The notes under the pieces: generated by a model
What the model saw: the letters and a program-made list of their open reading frames with translations, nothing else
What the model was told of the DNA's origin: nothing
The model's database searches: none
Assembly: GCA_964425135.1 (NCBI GenBank)
Contig: CAYRKW010000027.1
Location: 1 to 39,467, forward strand
Direction: 5' to 3'
DNA length: 39,467 bases
From: CAYLLD01 sp964425135
GTDB lineage: Bacteria; Pseudomonadota; Alphaproteobacteria; Rhodobacterales; Rhodobacteraceae
Made by a program: the position numbers and the translations under genes
In this document: positions 30,779-39,306 of the stretch, piece by piece
Position numbering within the stretch: the first letter of the stretch is position 1
Layout of the letters: every line of letters starts with the position of its first letter

Positions 30779-32054
30779 TCCGGCCCGGATGAAAACACTT
30801 CTAATTCACGTCGTCATCGGATCACGCCCTGAGCGTGATCCTAAGCTTGCTTTGGGAGAAGCGAACAGTCTCGTCAGCGCCTTGGGCGTTGAGCTAGCAA
30901 GATCTGATATTGTCACGCTCATGAAGCCGGATGCTGGGATGCTGTTTGGTAAGGGCAAGCGCGAAGAGATTAAGGAATATGTCGAGAAAAACCACATTGA
31001 TTTGATTGTGGTGAATGGCAAAGTCTCACCCATCCAGCAACGCAATCTGGAACGCTTTTTCAAGGCGAAAGTTCTGGATCGTACAGCGTTGATCTTGGAA
31101 ATTTTCGGCGAACGCGCGCAAACCCGTGAAGGTGTTCTGCAAGTTGATCTGGCGCATCTGGAATATCAACGCTCCCGTCTTGTGCGAAGTTGGACACACC
31201 TGGAGCGTCAAAGAGGCGGCAGCGGTTTCATGGGGGGGCCGGGTGAGACGCAGATTGAGTCTGACAGGCGGGCCATTGATGACGCCATCCTGCGCCTGAA
31301 GCGGCAATTGAAGAAAGTTGCGAAAACCCGTGATTTACACCGCGCTGCGCGGCAAAGACGCCCATACCCAACCATTGCGTTGGTTGGGTATACGAATGCT
31401 GGAAAATCAACGATTTTCAATGCTCTTACGGGTGCGGACGTTATGGCAAAAGACATGGTTTTTGCGACGCTTGATCCTACGATGCGCGCGCTTGAGTTGG
31501 ACAACGAGGTTGCGATCCTATCTGATACGGTTGGATTTATCACTGATCTGCCCACCCAACTCGTCGCCGCATTCCGATCAACACTTGAAGAAGTGCTGGA
31601 TGCGGACCTGTTGGTTCATGTGCGTGATATTGCACATCCTGAATCTGAAGAGCAGGCGCAAGATGTGCTGAAAATTCTGAGTGAATTGGGAACAAGCGAT
31701 ACGCAGATGAGCTCGATGATCGAGGTCTGGAACAAGGCTGATTTATTGTCAGAGGAAGAGCGCCAACACCTTCTTCCTTTGCGCAGGGATTTTGAACCCA
31801 CTTTAACATCCGCGATGACCGGCGACGGGCTGGTTGAGCTCAAAGACAAAATGCAAAAACTGATCTCGCCTTCAATGATCGAGGAACAGATTTCCTTGTC
31901 ACTTAGCGACGGGAGACAACGCGCTTGGTTGTTTGAGCGAAAACTCATTACCGACGAACGCATAGACGGAAACACGTCTCATCTGAACGTTAAATGGTCC
32001 GCACCAGATAAAAACCGGTTTTATGCCCGCTTCCCGTCGTTGCGGATCGGATAG
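30759..32054 (+). CDS. hflX: Ribosome-rescue GTPase HflX
   Basis: A GTPase of 431 residues that splits stalled 70S ribosomes, chiefly under heat stress. The N-terminal ribosome-binding domain and coiled coil carry the family tag GGSGFMGGPGETQIESDRR. The G domain follows with P-loop VGYTNAGKST, DTVGFITDLP and NKAD. ATG 30759 overlaps hfq by 20 bases; ATG 30789, ten bases after the hfq stop, would shorten it by ten residues and is equally possible since neither has a strong SD. The hfq-hflX order is widely conserved. It ends convergently with the flagellar block, 25 bp away. Confidence 0.95.
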   Translation: MTEKRADPARMKTLLIHVVIGSRPERDPKLALGEANSLVSALGVELARSDIVTLMKPDAGMLFGKGKREEIKEYVEKNHIDLIVVNGKVSPIQQRNLERFFKAKVLDRTALILEIFGERAQTREGVLQVDLAHLEYQRSRLVRSWTHLERQRGGSGFMGGPGETQIESDRRAIDDAILRLKRQLKKVAKTRDLHRAARQRRPYPTIALVGYTNAGKSTIFNALTGADVMAKDMVFATLDPTMRALELDNEVAILSDTVGFITDLPTQLVAAFRSTLEEVLDADLLVHVRDIAHPESEEQAQDVLKILSELGTSDTQMSSMIEVWNKADLLSEEERQHLLPLRRDFEPTLTSAMTGDGLVELKDKMQKLISPSMIEEQISLSLSDGRQRAWLFERKLITDERIDGNTSHLNVKWSAPDKNRFYARFPSLRIG

Positions 32055-32079
32055 CTCTCACTAAAAAAGGGTCTCGCGA

Positions 32080-32409
32080 CTAACCTAGCCGCTCTATCAG
32101 CAGGGATATGCTTTGAGTTTTTTCGATACACTTTTTGAGAAGTTGTTTCGCGTCACGTAGCTCGTGCTCTTTTTCGGCTATTTTCTGTTGGAGATTTGCT
32201 TCCATCCGTCGTTGGTGCCGAGACCAAGCCACTACGCTGGTCGCGTTATGCTGAACGAGATCGAAGGCGGTGTGAGCCGACTGCGCGCGCGCCAACCCTG
32301 CCTTTAACTTCGTCAATTCCGCATGTATCGCTTGAACGCGCCCTGTGTGTGCTTCGCATCTGAGGTCGAACACCTGTTGAACGGCTTGCAGCTTGGCTAC
32401 GTCGACCAC
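32080..32409 (-). CDS. Small coiled-coil protein at the end of the flagellar operon
   Basis: A 109-residue, charged, almost wholly helical protein with no hydrophobic segment. Heptad-like spacing runs through residues 5-105 (for instance LKAGLARAQSAHTAF and LQQKIAEKEHELRDAKQLLKK). Size and coiled-coil nature resemble FliJ-like export chaperones, but no diagnostic motif is visible and I do not name it. The GTG start at 32409 overlaps the flhB stop by 13 bases, so it is translated with flhB and very likely serves the flagellar export apparatus. It ends 25 bp from the convergent hflX stop. Confidence 0.65.
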   Translation of the reverse strand: MVDVAKLQAVQQVFDLRCEAHTGRVQAIHAELTKLKAGLARAQSAHTAFDLVQHNATSVVAWSRHQRRMEANLQQKIAEKEHELRDAKQLLKKCIEKTQSISLLIERLG

Positions 32410-33494
32410 GGCGAGGCTTTCAGTTTTTCTCTCAGATTGTCGGCAAATCGAATTGCAGCGGCGACGGCTTTATAGTCCTTCTCTTCGATTTGCGCACCTA
32501 TGTCGCAGGTGGCATGCAACGAGCGTGCCGTCGGTGGATCTCTATAAAGCGGGACGGCGTTTTCGTTGGCAATTTCGCGAATGCGTGCTGCGATTTCGTC
32601 AACACCTTTGGCAACACAGATCGGCGCTTCGCCTTTTGCACGTGACCAACTCAGCGCCACCGCAAAATGTTTCGGGTTGACGATAACGACATTCGCGTCG
32701 TGCACATCCTGCAACATTTGGTTGGTCGCGATATCAAAACCTTTCTGGCGGCGCTGTGCCTTGACAAAGGGATCGCCTTCGGACTGTTTGTGTTCGTCTT
32801 TCATTTCCTGATGGGTCATGCGCATTTTGTTGTGATGGCTCTGGCGCTGCCACATGTAGTCCGCCAATGCGATGATCGAATAGATGACACAGGTAACAAA
32901 CAGGAGTGCCAGCACTGTTGACGCGATCAAGCTGGCGAGTGCGAATTTGCTTTCGGAGATTGCGCCAACAAACTCTTCCCACCGGTCACGAAAGAGCCAT
33001 ACCAGGGCAAGGCTGACAGCGATGAGCTTTATCGTGCTTTTGACAAACTGCACGATCCCATCAAGGCCGTATTTGTTCTTTGCGTTCGAGATGATCGAAA
33101 TTCGGGAGAGTTTTGGCGTTATTTTGTCAGGTGAGAAAATAATCGCGCGCTGTGCAGCGAGTGTCAGCAAAGCGGCGAAAAATGGCAGCGCAAAGAGGGG
33201 CAGAACGAGGACGATCCACTGCCACATGATGGGCCCTACCGCTGCTTTTCCGCCCTCCGCGAGAACAACGCCTGAGAGTTGGTCGGGGAGTGACAGAAAT
33301 GATGCGAGAACTTCTGAAGATTGGATCACGCTTGTGTAGCCAAACAGTGACAGCGCCAGAAACAATCCGATGAATGCCGCCGCCGAGGACAGATCCATGG
33401 ATCGCGGAATATCACCTTTTTTCCGTGCCTGTTCGAGCTTTTGCGGCGTTGGCTCGTAGGATTTTTCGCCAGAACTGGTGTCGTCTTCGCTCAT
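32397..33494 (-). CDS. flhB: Flagellar export switch protein FlhB, NPKH variant
   Basis: An inner-membrane protein of 365 residues that controls the substrate switch of the flagellar type III export gate. The N-terminus EKSYEPTPQKLEQARKKGDIPRS is the family signature. Four membrane helices (about 36-52, 92-115, 148-168 and 186-212) come next, then the linker and the cytoplasmic C-domain. The autocleavage site reads VNPKHFAV at residues 272-279, so the usual NPTH has become NPKH; Asn273 and Pro274, which carry out cleavage, are kept. The ATG at 33494 overlaps the fliR stop (ATGA), and the stop overlaps the coiled-coil gene. All other regions look normal. Confidence 0.95.
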   Translation of the reverse strand: MSEDDTSSGEKSYEPTPQKLEQARKKGDIPRSMDLSSAAAFIGLFLALSLFGYTSVIQSSEVLASFLSLPDQLSGVVLAEGGKAAVGPIMWQWIVLVLPLFALPFFAALLTLAAQRAIIFSPDKITPKLSRISIISNAKNKYGLDGIVQFVKSTIKLIAVSLALVWLFRDRWEEFVGAISESKFALASLIASTVLALLFVTCVIYSIIALADYMWQRQSHHNKMRMTHQEMKDEHKQSEGDPFVKAQRRQKGFDIATNQMLQDVHDANVVIVNPKHFAVALSWSRAKGEAPICVAKGVDEIAARIREIANENAVPLYRDPPTARSLHATCDIGAQIEEKDYKAVAAAIRFADNLREKLKASPWST

Positions 33495-34273
33495 TTAGGC
33501 ATCTCAAAGGGCGCTTCGATAACCGAACTGAGATTTCCGAGCCAAACTGTTAAAAGAAGGGGGGCTGACAGAAAGAGAATAAACACGCTGCCTAATGTGA
33601 TCGCAGGGGCGCCGATGAAGGCCACCATGAGTTGCGGCATGGCGCGGTTGATGGCCCCCAAAGTGAGATTATACGCGATGGATGCGATTACAAACGGCGC
33701 GGCAAGCGTGAAAGCGATGGAAAACGCGGTGCTGGCGTGGGCGATACCCCACTCGGTCAACTCCGTTGCGGCCGGTATTCGGCCGATTGGAAATATCTGA
33801 TAGGTCGCGTTGATCGCCAGCACCACCTTGATATGCAAATCTGCTATGAGAGCGAGGGCAAGACCTGCAACCACCAGTATATTACCCATGGCTGGCATGG
33901 GATCTGGGGTCGCGCTCGATCCCATGACTTGCGCAAGCGATGTGGTTTGCGCGGCAATTGAACCGCATAGTTGCAGGGCGAGGACGAGAAACCGGATTGA
34001 TAGTCCGAACGCAAGACCAATGCCAATCTCTGTAAGGATGAGCAACAGATAGGTCGACTCGCGAATGCCGCTGATGTCTTGCGTTGACTGGACGAGTGGC
34101 CAGATCATCACCGCAAATGCAAGCGCAACGCCAAGCCGGATGCGCGAAGGAATACTGCGCTCGCCAAACCCCGGCAGCAATGCAGCGGTTGCCGCCACGC
34201 GAAAAAAAATCAACCCAAACAGGAACAGCTGATCCGAGGATTCATCAAGGTAGGGTGCGAGTGCTTCGAGCAT
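33491..34273 (-). CDS. fliR: Flagellar export gate protein FliR
   Basis: A 260-residue membrane protein that forms the export-gate core together with FliP and FliQ. The opening LFLFGLIFFRVAATAALLPGFG, with its Pro-Gly-Phe turn, and the later AQTTSLAQVMGSSATPDP region, where the family has a conserved Asp-Pro, support the assignment. Six or so hydrophobic helices are seen. I use ATG 34273, which overlaps the flhA stop as TGATG; one codon upstream is a TTG that gains nothing. fliP and fliQ are not in this window. Confidence 0.94.
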   Translation of the reverse strand: MLEALAPYLDESSDQLFLFGLIFFRVAATAALLPGFGERSIPSRIRLGVALAFAVMIWPLVQSTQDISGIRESTYLLLILTEIGIGLAFGLSIRFLVLALQLCGSIAAQTTSLAQVMGSSATPDPMPAMGNILVVAGLALALIADLHIKVVLAINATYQIFPIGRIPAATELTEWGIAHASTAFSIAFTLAAPFVIASIAYNLTLGAINRAMPQLMVAFIGAPAITLGSVFILFLSAPLLLTVWLGNLSSVIEAPFEMPK

Positions 34274-36366
34274 CAAGCCATGCCCAAAAGCGCGGGTTTT
34301 GCACGCGCACCGATTTCCTCGAATGACAGGACTGGATTACTGATGCCTTTGGCGCGCAGGATGGTTTGAAGAAATCTGCGACGGCTCGCGCTCGTGACTA
34401 TTGCGGGGTAGCGGTTTTTTGATCCGGCGGCGCTGATTTGCTCGCCAACAGCCATCGCAAGCCGATTGAACTCATCTGGCGGCAAAGCAACATCGCTCGC
34501 GCCTGTTTGTGTTTCAATCTGATGCTCGCGGAATAGATCCTCCCACTCAGGTTTGAGCTGGATCAGCGGCAGGGCGCCGTCTTGTTCCTGCAACTCGGAA
34601 ACAAGCTGGAAGCCAATACACTGCCGCACGTGTTCCGCGATGGCTTCGGCATTGGGGAGCACATCTTTTGCCTCCGCAATAGCCTCCAAAATCATAGGCA
34701 GGTTTCTGATCGAAACCCTTTCCTCTAGGAGCAATTTGAGCACAGATTGCAGCAATTCCAGCGGAACTTTGTCGGGAATAAACTCATCAATGATCCGCCG
34801 GTTGCTTTCGGCGCGCTTTTTGTCAGACACAGCCACGAATTCGTCGAGGAGCTTTCGCATTGCGCGGCGGGTAAACAGCTTGGCGAAATTCGATTTTATC
34901 GTTTCCAGAAGATGGGTTGCGACAACTTCGGTTGGGGTGACTACCGAAAAACCGGAGAGCGCAGCTTCCTCTTGCAGTTTGCTATCGATCCAACGCGCCG
35001 CCGCTCCGTAGACAGGTTCGGACACATCGCGACCGCGAGGTGCGATGTTTGCAAGATCAGATAGCAGGATGAGGACACTGCGCGGCTCGACGATGCTGCG
35101 CGCTTCTTCGACACCTTGGATGCGGATTATATAGGTGCCTTCCGGCAAACTGGCGTTATCGGTCAACCTGATCTCCGGGATGATCAGCCCATACACAATC
35201 GCGATGTGATTGCGCATATTCAGAATGCGTGTGTCCAAACCAGTGGCTTGGTCCATTATTGTGGGAACGAGATTTGTTGAAAACTCAATATGAATTTCAT
35301 CCAAATCCAGCAAATCACCAAGTGTCTTTTGAGGTGCGGCACTTTCTTCAATTTCCTGCGTCAGAACCGTTTCTCGCTCGCGCGATTGATTGCGACTGGC
35401 CACCCAGGCAGAGATTGCGAGTGCTGCAGCTCCCATCAGGAAAGGCACCAACGGCAGGCCCGGAACCAATGCAAAAAGCGCAAGCAATACCGCAACAGTC
35501 CCCATAGCAACGGGATATCCGCCAAGCTGGGCAATCAGCGCGCGGTCAGCCGACCCAATCGCGCCGCCTTTTGAGAGCAGCAATGCGCTGGCGATTGAGA
35601 TGATGACTGCCGGGATTTGGCTAACCAAACCATCGCCGACTGTGAGGATCGAATAGGTCTCAAATGCCTGTCCGACGGGCATATCATGCATGAATATCCC
35701 AATGGCCAGACCCATCACCAGATTGAGCAGGGTGATCAAAAGGCCTGCGATGGCATCGCCTTTGACAAATTTTGACGCGCCATCGAGAGAGCCGAAAAAC
35801 GTGGTTTCTTCCTGCTCGATACGGCGACGTTCTTTCGCCTCCATGTGATCGATAGCTCCAGCGGCCATATCGCTGTCGATGGCGAGTTGTTTGCCGGGCA
35901 TGCCATCAAGCGCAAAGCGCGCACCGACCTCGGCCATGCGTCCCGCGCCTTTGGTGATGACGATGAAATTCACGATGAGAAGCACGCCGAAGACAACCAA
36001 TCCCAGATAGACCGAGCCGCCCATGATAAACATCGCAAAGCCCTCGATCACTTCGCCTGCGGCGGCGGTTCCGGTATGGCCTTCACCGATGATCAATTTG
36101 GTGGATGAGACATTGAGCGATAGCCGGAGCATCAAAGATGCCAAAAGCACGGTCGGAAACGCGGAAAAATCGAGGGGTCTTGCGATAAAGAGTGTGGTTG
36201 TGAAGATGAGAATCGAGAGCGCGAAAGAGGCCGCCATTCCCAGATCGAGCACCCAAGCGGGCATAGGTAGGATCATCATGATGATGATCGCCATAAGCGC
36301 CATGGACAGCAGCATGGTCGGTTGAAAAATAACCGACAGGGTGGTGGGGTTGGACTTGTTTTCCAC
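34273..36366 (-). CDS. flhA: Flagellar export gate protein FlhA
   Basis: A 697-residue export-gate protein with eight membrane helices in the first 330 residues and a large cytoplasmic domain that docks export chaperones. The conserved FHIPEP-type loop region reads GARFALDGMPGKQLAIDSDMAAG, and RRRIEQEETTFFGSLDGASKFVKGDA follows. The C-domain contains LEVTPTEVVATHL-like and LRAKGISNPVLSFEEI segments. The start is GTG 36366, which overlaps the last base of the transglycosylase stop (TAGTG); no in-frame ATG with a better SD is near. Together with fliR and flhB it forms a gapless block on the minus strand. Confidence 0.95.
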   Translation of the reverse strand: MENKSNPTTLSVIFQPTMLLSMALMAIIIMMILPMPAWVLDLGMAASFALSILIFTTTLFIARPLDFSAFPTVLLASLMLRLSLNVSSTKLIIGEGHTGTAAAGEVIEGFAMFIMGGSVYLGLVVFGVLLIVNFIVITKGAGRMAEVGARFALDGMPGKQLAIDSDMAAGAIDHMEAKERRRIEQEETTFFGSLDGASKFVKGDAIAGLLITLLNLVMGLAIGIFMHDMPVGQAFETYSILTVGDGLVSQIPAVIISIASALLLSKGGAIGSADRALIAQLGGYPVAMGTVAVLLALFALVPGLPLVPFLMGAAALAISAWVASRNQSRERETVLTQEIEESAAPQKTLGDLLDLDEIHIEFSTNLVPTIMDQATGLDTRILNMRNHIAIVYGLIIPEIRLTDNASLPEGTYIIRIQGVEEARSIVEPRSVLILLSDLANIAPRGRDVSEPVYGAAARWIDSKLQEEAALSGFSVVTPTEVVATHLLETIKSNFAKLFTRRAMRKLLDEFVAVSDKKRAESNRRIIDEFIPDKVPLELLQSVLKLLLEERVSIRNLPMILEAIAEAKDVLPNAEAIAEHVRQCIGFQLVSELQEQDGALPLIQLKPEWEDLFREHQIETQTGASDVALPPDEFNRLAMAVGEQISAAGSKNRYPAIVTSASRRRFLQTILRAKGISNPVLSFEEIGARAKPALLGMA

Positions 36367-37118
36367 TAATAAAGTGTCCCTTTTGCAGTGCGCAGCAGTC
36401 CGGAAGAAGCACCCTCAAACACGATCGCACCATTGGGATTAAAGGTGCTGGAAGTGGGCGGGACCGCTGGTGCAAGCGCAATCCGCCAAGGCGGGGTGAT
36501 TTCAACCGACGCAGCGGGCTGAGAGGCGGCCAGAACCGGCTCTGACCCGTTTCCAGCGAATACTTCGACCGGCTGACCATTCACGCGCTTGAGATAACGT
36601 GCAAACCGTGCCGTATATCTTTGTGCGTAGTGCGGTGTGCGGGAGTGATAGGCCCCAACTGCCGAGAGCCAATCACCTTTTTCGGCGTAAAGCTCGGTCA
36701 GATATTTCGCAGCATAGGTGGCATTGATCACTGGATCGAACATATCATCGATCGAACGAAAATGCTGGTGATGCCATTTGTAATTTATCTGAAAACACCC
36801 GACATCAAAGCTGCGAGCCCCGCGAGCAAATTCTTTATTAACATAGTTTGTTGCCTCGGCGCGGGTTTCAAACCAGTGCCCTTTTCCTTCCATGTTCACA
36901 GTCCACGGCCAAGGTTGTGACTTGCCTTGCGATACGCGCCCGGTTTCGGTCAGCGAGATTGCCAACATGATATTGCGCGGAACGTTAAAACGCTGCACTG
37001 CGCGTTCGATTGCATGCAGGCATATTTGCGAAGTAGGGGAGTACGCATACGCGTTTTGAGAGAGTGAGCACACGCAGCCTGCAATCAGGCATAATACGAC
37101 GTGCAATGAGATTCTCAC
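36366..37118 (-). CDS. Periplasmic lytic transglycosylase (SLT family), flagella-linked
   Basis: A 250-residue SLT-fold lytic transglycosylase that cleaves peptidoglycan. With GTG 37118 as start it has a clear signal peptide (VRISLHVVLCLIAGCVCSL, cleavage after AYA). The catalytic Glu58 sits in ISLTETGR, and the family core continues with GCFQINYKWH, NATYAAKYLTEL and VGAYHS. An upstream in-frame GTG at 37214 would add another hydrophobic stretch but has no SD. Its stop overlaps the flhA start, so it is the first gene of the flagellar block. A role in making room for the flagellar rod, like SltF of Rhodobacter sphaeroides, is inferred from position rather than from sequence identity. The C-terminal 80 residues are Pro/Ala-rich and unrecognised. 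Confidence 0.85.
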   Translation of the reverse strand: MRISLHVVLCLIAGCVCSLSQNAYAYSPTSQICLHAIERAVQRFNVPRNIMLAISLTETGRVSQGKSQPWPWTVNMEGKGHWFETRAEATNYVNKEFARGARSFDVGCFQINYKWHHQHFRSIDDMFDPVINATYAAKYLTELYAEKGDWLSAVGAYHSRTPHYAQRYTARFARYLKRVNGQPVEVFAGNGSEPVLAASQPAASVEITPPWRIALAPAVPPTSSTFNPNGAIVFEGASSGLLRTAKGTLY

Positions 37119-37257
37119 ATTCAGACCCGCCAAGAGGGTTCTCCCTGAAAAAGGCGTACAGAACGTAAATGGAACAATGAAGTTTAGAAGAGGTAACCAA
37201 AGAGGTGTTGCCACAGGAAATAATTTTCAAAATCTCGATGCGCGACCTTCGAAAATC

Positions 37258-37272
37258 GCTGGACAGTCCAGC
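37258..37272. promoter_or_regulatory. 15-bp palindrome over the tRNA-Asn -35 element
   Basis: GCTGGAC, A, GTCCAGC is a perfect dyad. It overlaps the -35 hexamer TGGACA of the tRNA-Asn promoter, so a bound protein would compete with RNA polymerase. It also lies in the gap upstream of the divergent flagellar block. Confidence 0.45.
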
Positions 37273-37288
37273 AATCCTGTTGTTATAG
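37260..37288 (+). promoter_or_regulatory. Promoter of tRNA-Asn
   Basis: TGGACA (37260-37265) and TTATAG (37283-37288) are separated by 17 bp and end 16 bp before the tRNA 5' end, the expected geometry for a sigma-70 promoter of a stable RNA gene. Confidence 0.55.
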
Positions 37289-37304
37289 CGTCGCCCGTGG
37301 TTAT

Positions 37305-37379
37305 TCCGGCGTAGCTCAGCGGTAGAGCAGTTGACTGTTAATCAATTGGTCGTAGGTTCGATCCCTACCGCCGGAGCCA
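37305..37379 (+). tRNA. tRNA-Asn (anticodon GTT)
   Basis: Acceptor strands TCCGGCG and CGCCGGA pair fully, followed by GCCA. The D arm is GCTCAGCGGTAGAGC, the anticodon stem GTTGA/TCAAT encloses loop CTGTTAA with GTT at 37337-37339, and the T arm GTAGG/CCTAC holds loop TTCGATC. It reads both asparagine codons. No duplicated 3' end is seen nearby. Confidence 0.97.
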
Positions 37380-37474
37380 CCAACCCCTTCGCCTCACTCA
37401 AATTTCATGAACAAATGGTTGTGCCGCAATCATTCGTCCCATACACATTTTGCCAGTCAATTTTGGGAGATGTC

Positions 37475-38557
37475 ATGAAAACGTCAATTACGGTGCTCAC
37501 CTGCACAACCTTGCTTGCCGCAGGCGCGCAGGCAGAAACGCTCAACATCTATAACTGGTCGGACTATATCGCCGAAGATACCATCGCAAAATTTACTGAA
37601 GCGACGGGGATCGAGGTTGTTTATGACGTCTACGACAGCAACGAGGTTCTGGAAGCGAAGATGTTGGCCGGATCATCCGGGTATGATCTGGTTGTCCCAA
37701 CATCTGATTTTTTGCAACGCCAGATCGAAGCAGGCGTCTATCAGCCGCTGGATAAATCCAAGCTGCCGAACCTTGTGAATATGGACGCCGAACTCATGGC
37801 AGGTGCCGCGGGTTATGACGCGGATAATGCCCATTCGGTTATCTATATGTGGGGAACGACCGGCATCGGGTATAACATCGACATGATTGCTGAGCGGCTC
37901 GGCGCGGATTATGAAGTCAACAGCTGGGATCTCGTGTTTGATCCCGAAACCGTCGCAAAACTCGCCGATTGCGGTGTTTCGATGCTGGATGCGCCCACTG
38001 AAGTGATCCCGGCGGCGCTGAACTATCTGGGACATAACCCGAATTCGGAAGACAAGGCTGAGCTGGAAGCCGCTGCAGCGTTACTAGAGTCCATCCGTCC
38101 GCACATCCGTTACTTCCATTCGTCGCAATACATCAACGACATGGCCAATGGGGATACATGCGTCGCCGTTGGTTGGTCGGGTGATGTGTTTCAAGCGCGT
38201 GATCGCGCGGATGAGGCGGATAATGGCGTGAACCTTGCTTATGTTGTTCCAAAAGAAGGCGCGCTTCAGTGGTTCGATATGCTCGCTATTCCAGCGGATG
38301 CACCAAATCCTGATGCGGCGCATAAATTTATTAACTTCATCATGGAGCCGCAGATCACTGCCGATATCACAAACTATGTTTGGTACGCCTCTGCAAATGA
38401 AGCTGCATTGCCGCTTATCGATGAAGAGATCACATCTGATCCGGGTATTTTTCCAACCGAAGATGCAAAAGCAAATCTATGGCCGGCTGAGGTTAAACCA
38501 CCAAAGATTGACCGCATGATCACGCGGCTTTGGACGCGTGTAACAACCGGACAATAA
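37475..38557 (+). CDS. Periplasmic putrescine/spermidine-binding protein, PotF-like, solitary
   Basis: A binding protein of 360 residues. The signal peptide has hydrophobic core ITVLTCTTLLAAGAQA with cleavage after AQA, giving mature ETLNIYNWSDYIAEDT. The PotF/PotD class is shown by YNWSDYI, YDVYDSNEVLEAKMLAGSSGYD, VVPTSDFLQRQI and VAVGWSGDVFQA, which build the polyamine pocket with aromatic and acidic residues. GGGAGA lies four bases before ATG 37475. An open frame starting inside tRNA-Asn (37331) is a tRNA read-through artefact. No ATPase or permease gene is adjacent, so it must use another transporter, possibly the one at 7.8-12.9 kb or one outside the window. It is followed by a strong hairpin. 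Confidence 0.92.
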   Translation: MKTSITVLTCTTLLAAGAQAETLNIYNWSDYIAEDTIAKFTEATGIEVVYDVYDSNEVLEAKMLAGSSGYDLVVPTSDFLQRQIEAGVYQPLDKSKLPNLVNMDAELMAGAAGYDADNAHSVIYMWGTTGIGYNIDMIAERLGADYEVNSWDLVFDPETVAKLADCGVSMLDAPTEVIPAALNYLGHNPNSEDKAELEAAAALLESIRPHIRYFHSSQYINDMANGDTCVAVGWSGDVFQARDRADEADNGVNLAYVVPKEGALQWFDMLAIPADAPNPDAAHKFINFIMEPQITADITNYVWYASANEAALPLIDEEITSDPGIFPTEDAKANLWPAEVKPPKIDRMITRLWTRVTTGQ

Positions 38558-38563
38558 TCCACA

Positions 38564-38600
38564 TTTGATGGGCTGGCACCACGCGTACCAGCCCATCAAA
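38564..38600. terminator. Strong hairpin between convergent binding-protein and racemase genes
   Basis: TTTGATGGGCTGG (38564-38576) pairs perfectly with CCAGCCCATCAAA (38588-38600) around an 11-base loop. It starts six bases after the binding-protein stop. The right arm includes the stop codon of the racemase-family gene (38596-38598), so the same stem may end both transcripts, though no long T-tract follows on either strand. Confidence 0.6.
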
Positions 38601-39306
38601 ACCTGCGGGGCTCAAGCCCGCTTTGAAACCAGCAAATAAAATCATAAATCGAATATACCGGCAGGTTAATCGCCGCGGCAATGTCTGCTGCATAGGGGCA
38701 CATATTCGTGCATTCTAAGAGGACTGCACCGACATTTTCGTGGTTCGCTTTCAGGTCTTTCGCACAGGTAATCAGGTCCTGGCGAGATGCGTCCACATCA
38801 AGCTCGAGTTTATTGTTCAGGATCGTGTCGCCGAATTTGGTTGTGGATTGCGTACCGACGATAGGCGTGTCTTCGGGAACGCCGGCTGCCTCCAGATGTG
38901 CTGCGCTCAAACTTTCCGCATCAATCGTAATGATCCCGACCTTTTTGCTTGCAGGAAGGAGCGTGTTGATCAAGTTCACCTGCATCAGCGAGGATGCGGC
39001 GACCGGAATACCCAGCGCGTCTTTCAGGTCTTGCTGATAAATTGACAGGAACCCACAACTGGTGGCGATGCCTTTCACACCCATCTCGATTAGATCTCGT
39101 CCCGCCTCAATAAATGGGTCGAGCATTCCCGCAGCGTTGTTTCGCACGATCAAATCAGGGGTCGCGTTTTTGACGACCTTATAATGTACCGGAAACGGCC
39201 ATGTCAGCGCGTTGCCCATATCGCCGATAATACGCGGGAACTGAGCGTCGAGCATCAGTATGCCCACCGAAGCGCCGTAAACTGAAGAACCGCCCCGAAC
39301 GATCAT
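38596..39306 (-). CDS. Aspartate/glutamate racemase-family protein
   Basis: A 236-residue protein of the Asp/Glu/hydantoin racemase fold. The paired catalytic cysteines are likely Cys84 in GIATSCGFLSI and Cys199 in LLECTNMCPYA (Cys203 is the alternative). These two half-sites, one per domain, are the family pattern for cofactor-independent proton transfer. The actual substrate is not evident; members also include maleate isomerases and hydantoin racemases. ATG 39306 (MIVRGGSSVYG) has AAAGGA upstream, whereas the open frame to 39453 would overlap the divergent gene start. A divergent gene begins 76 bp away and may regulate it. Confidence 0.85.
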   Translation of the reverse strand: MIVRGGSSVYGASVGILMLDAQFPRIIGDMGNALTWPFPVHYKVVKNATPDLIVRNNAAGMLDPFIEAGRDLIEMGVKGIATSCGFLSIYQQDLKDALGIPVAASSLMQVNLINTLLPASKKVGIITIDAESLSAAHLEAAGVPEDTPIVGTQSTTKFGDTILNNKLELDVDASRQDLITCAKDLKANHENVGAVLLECTNMCPYAADIAAAINLPVYSIYDFICWFQSGLEPRRF

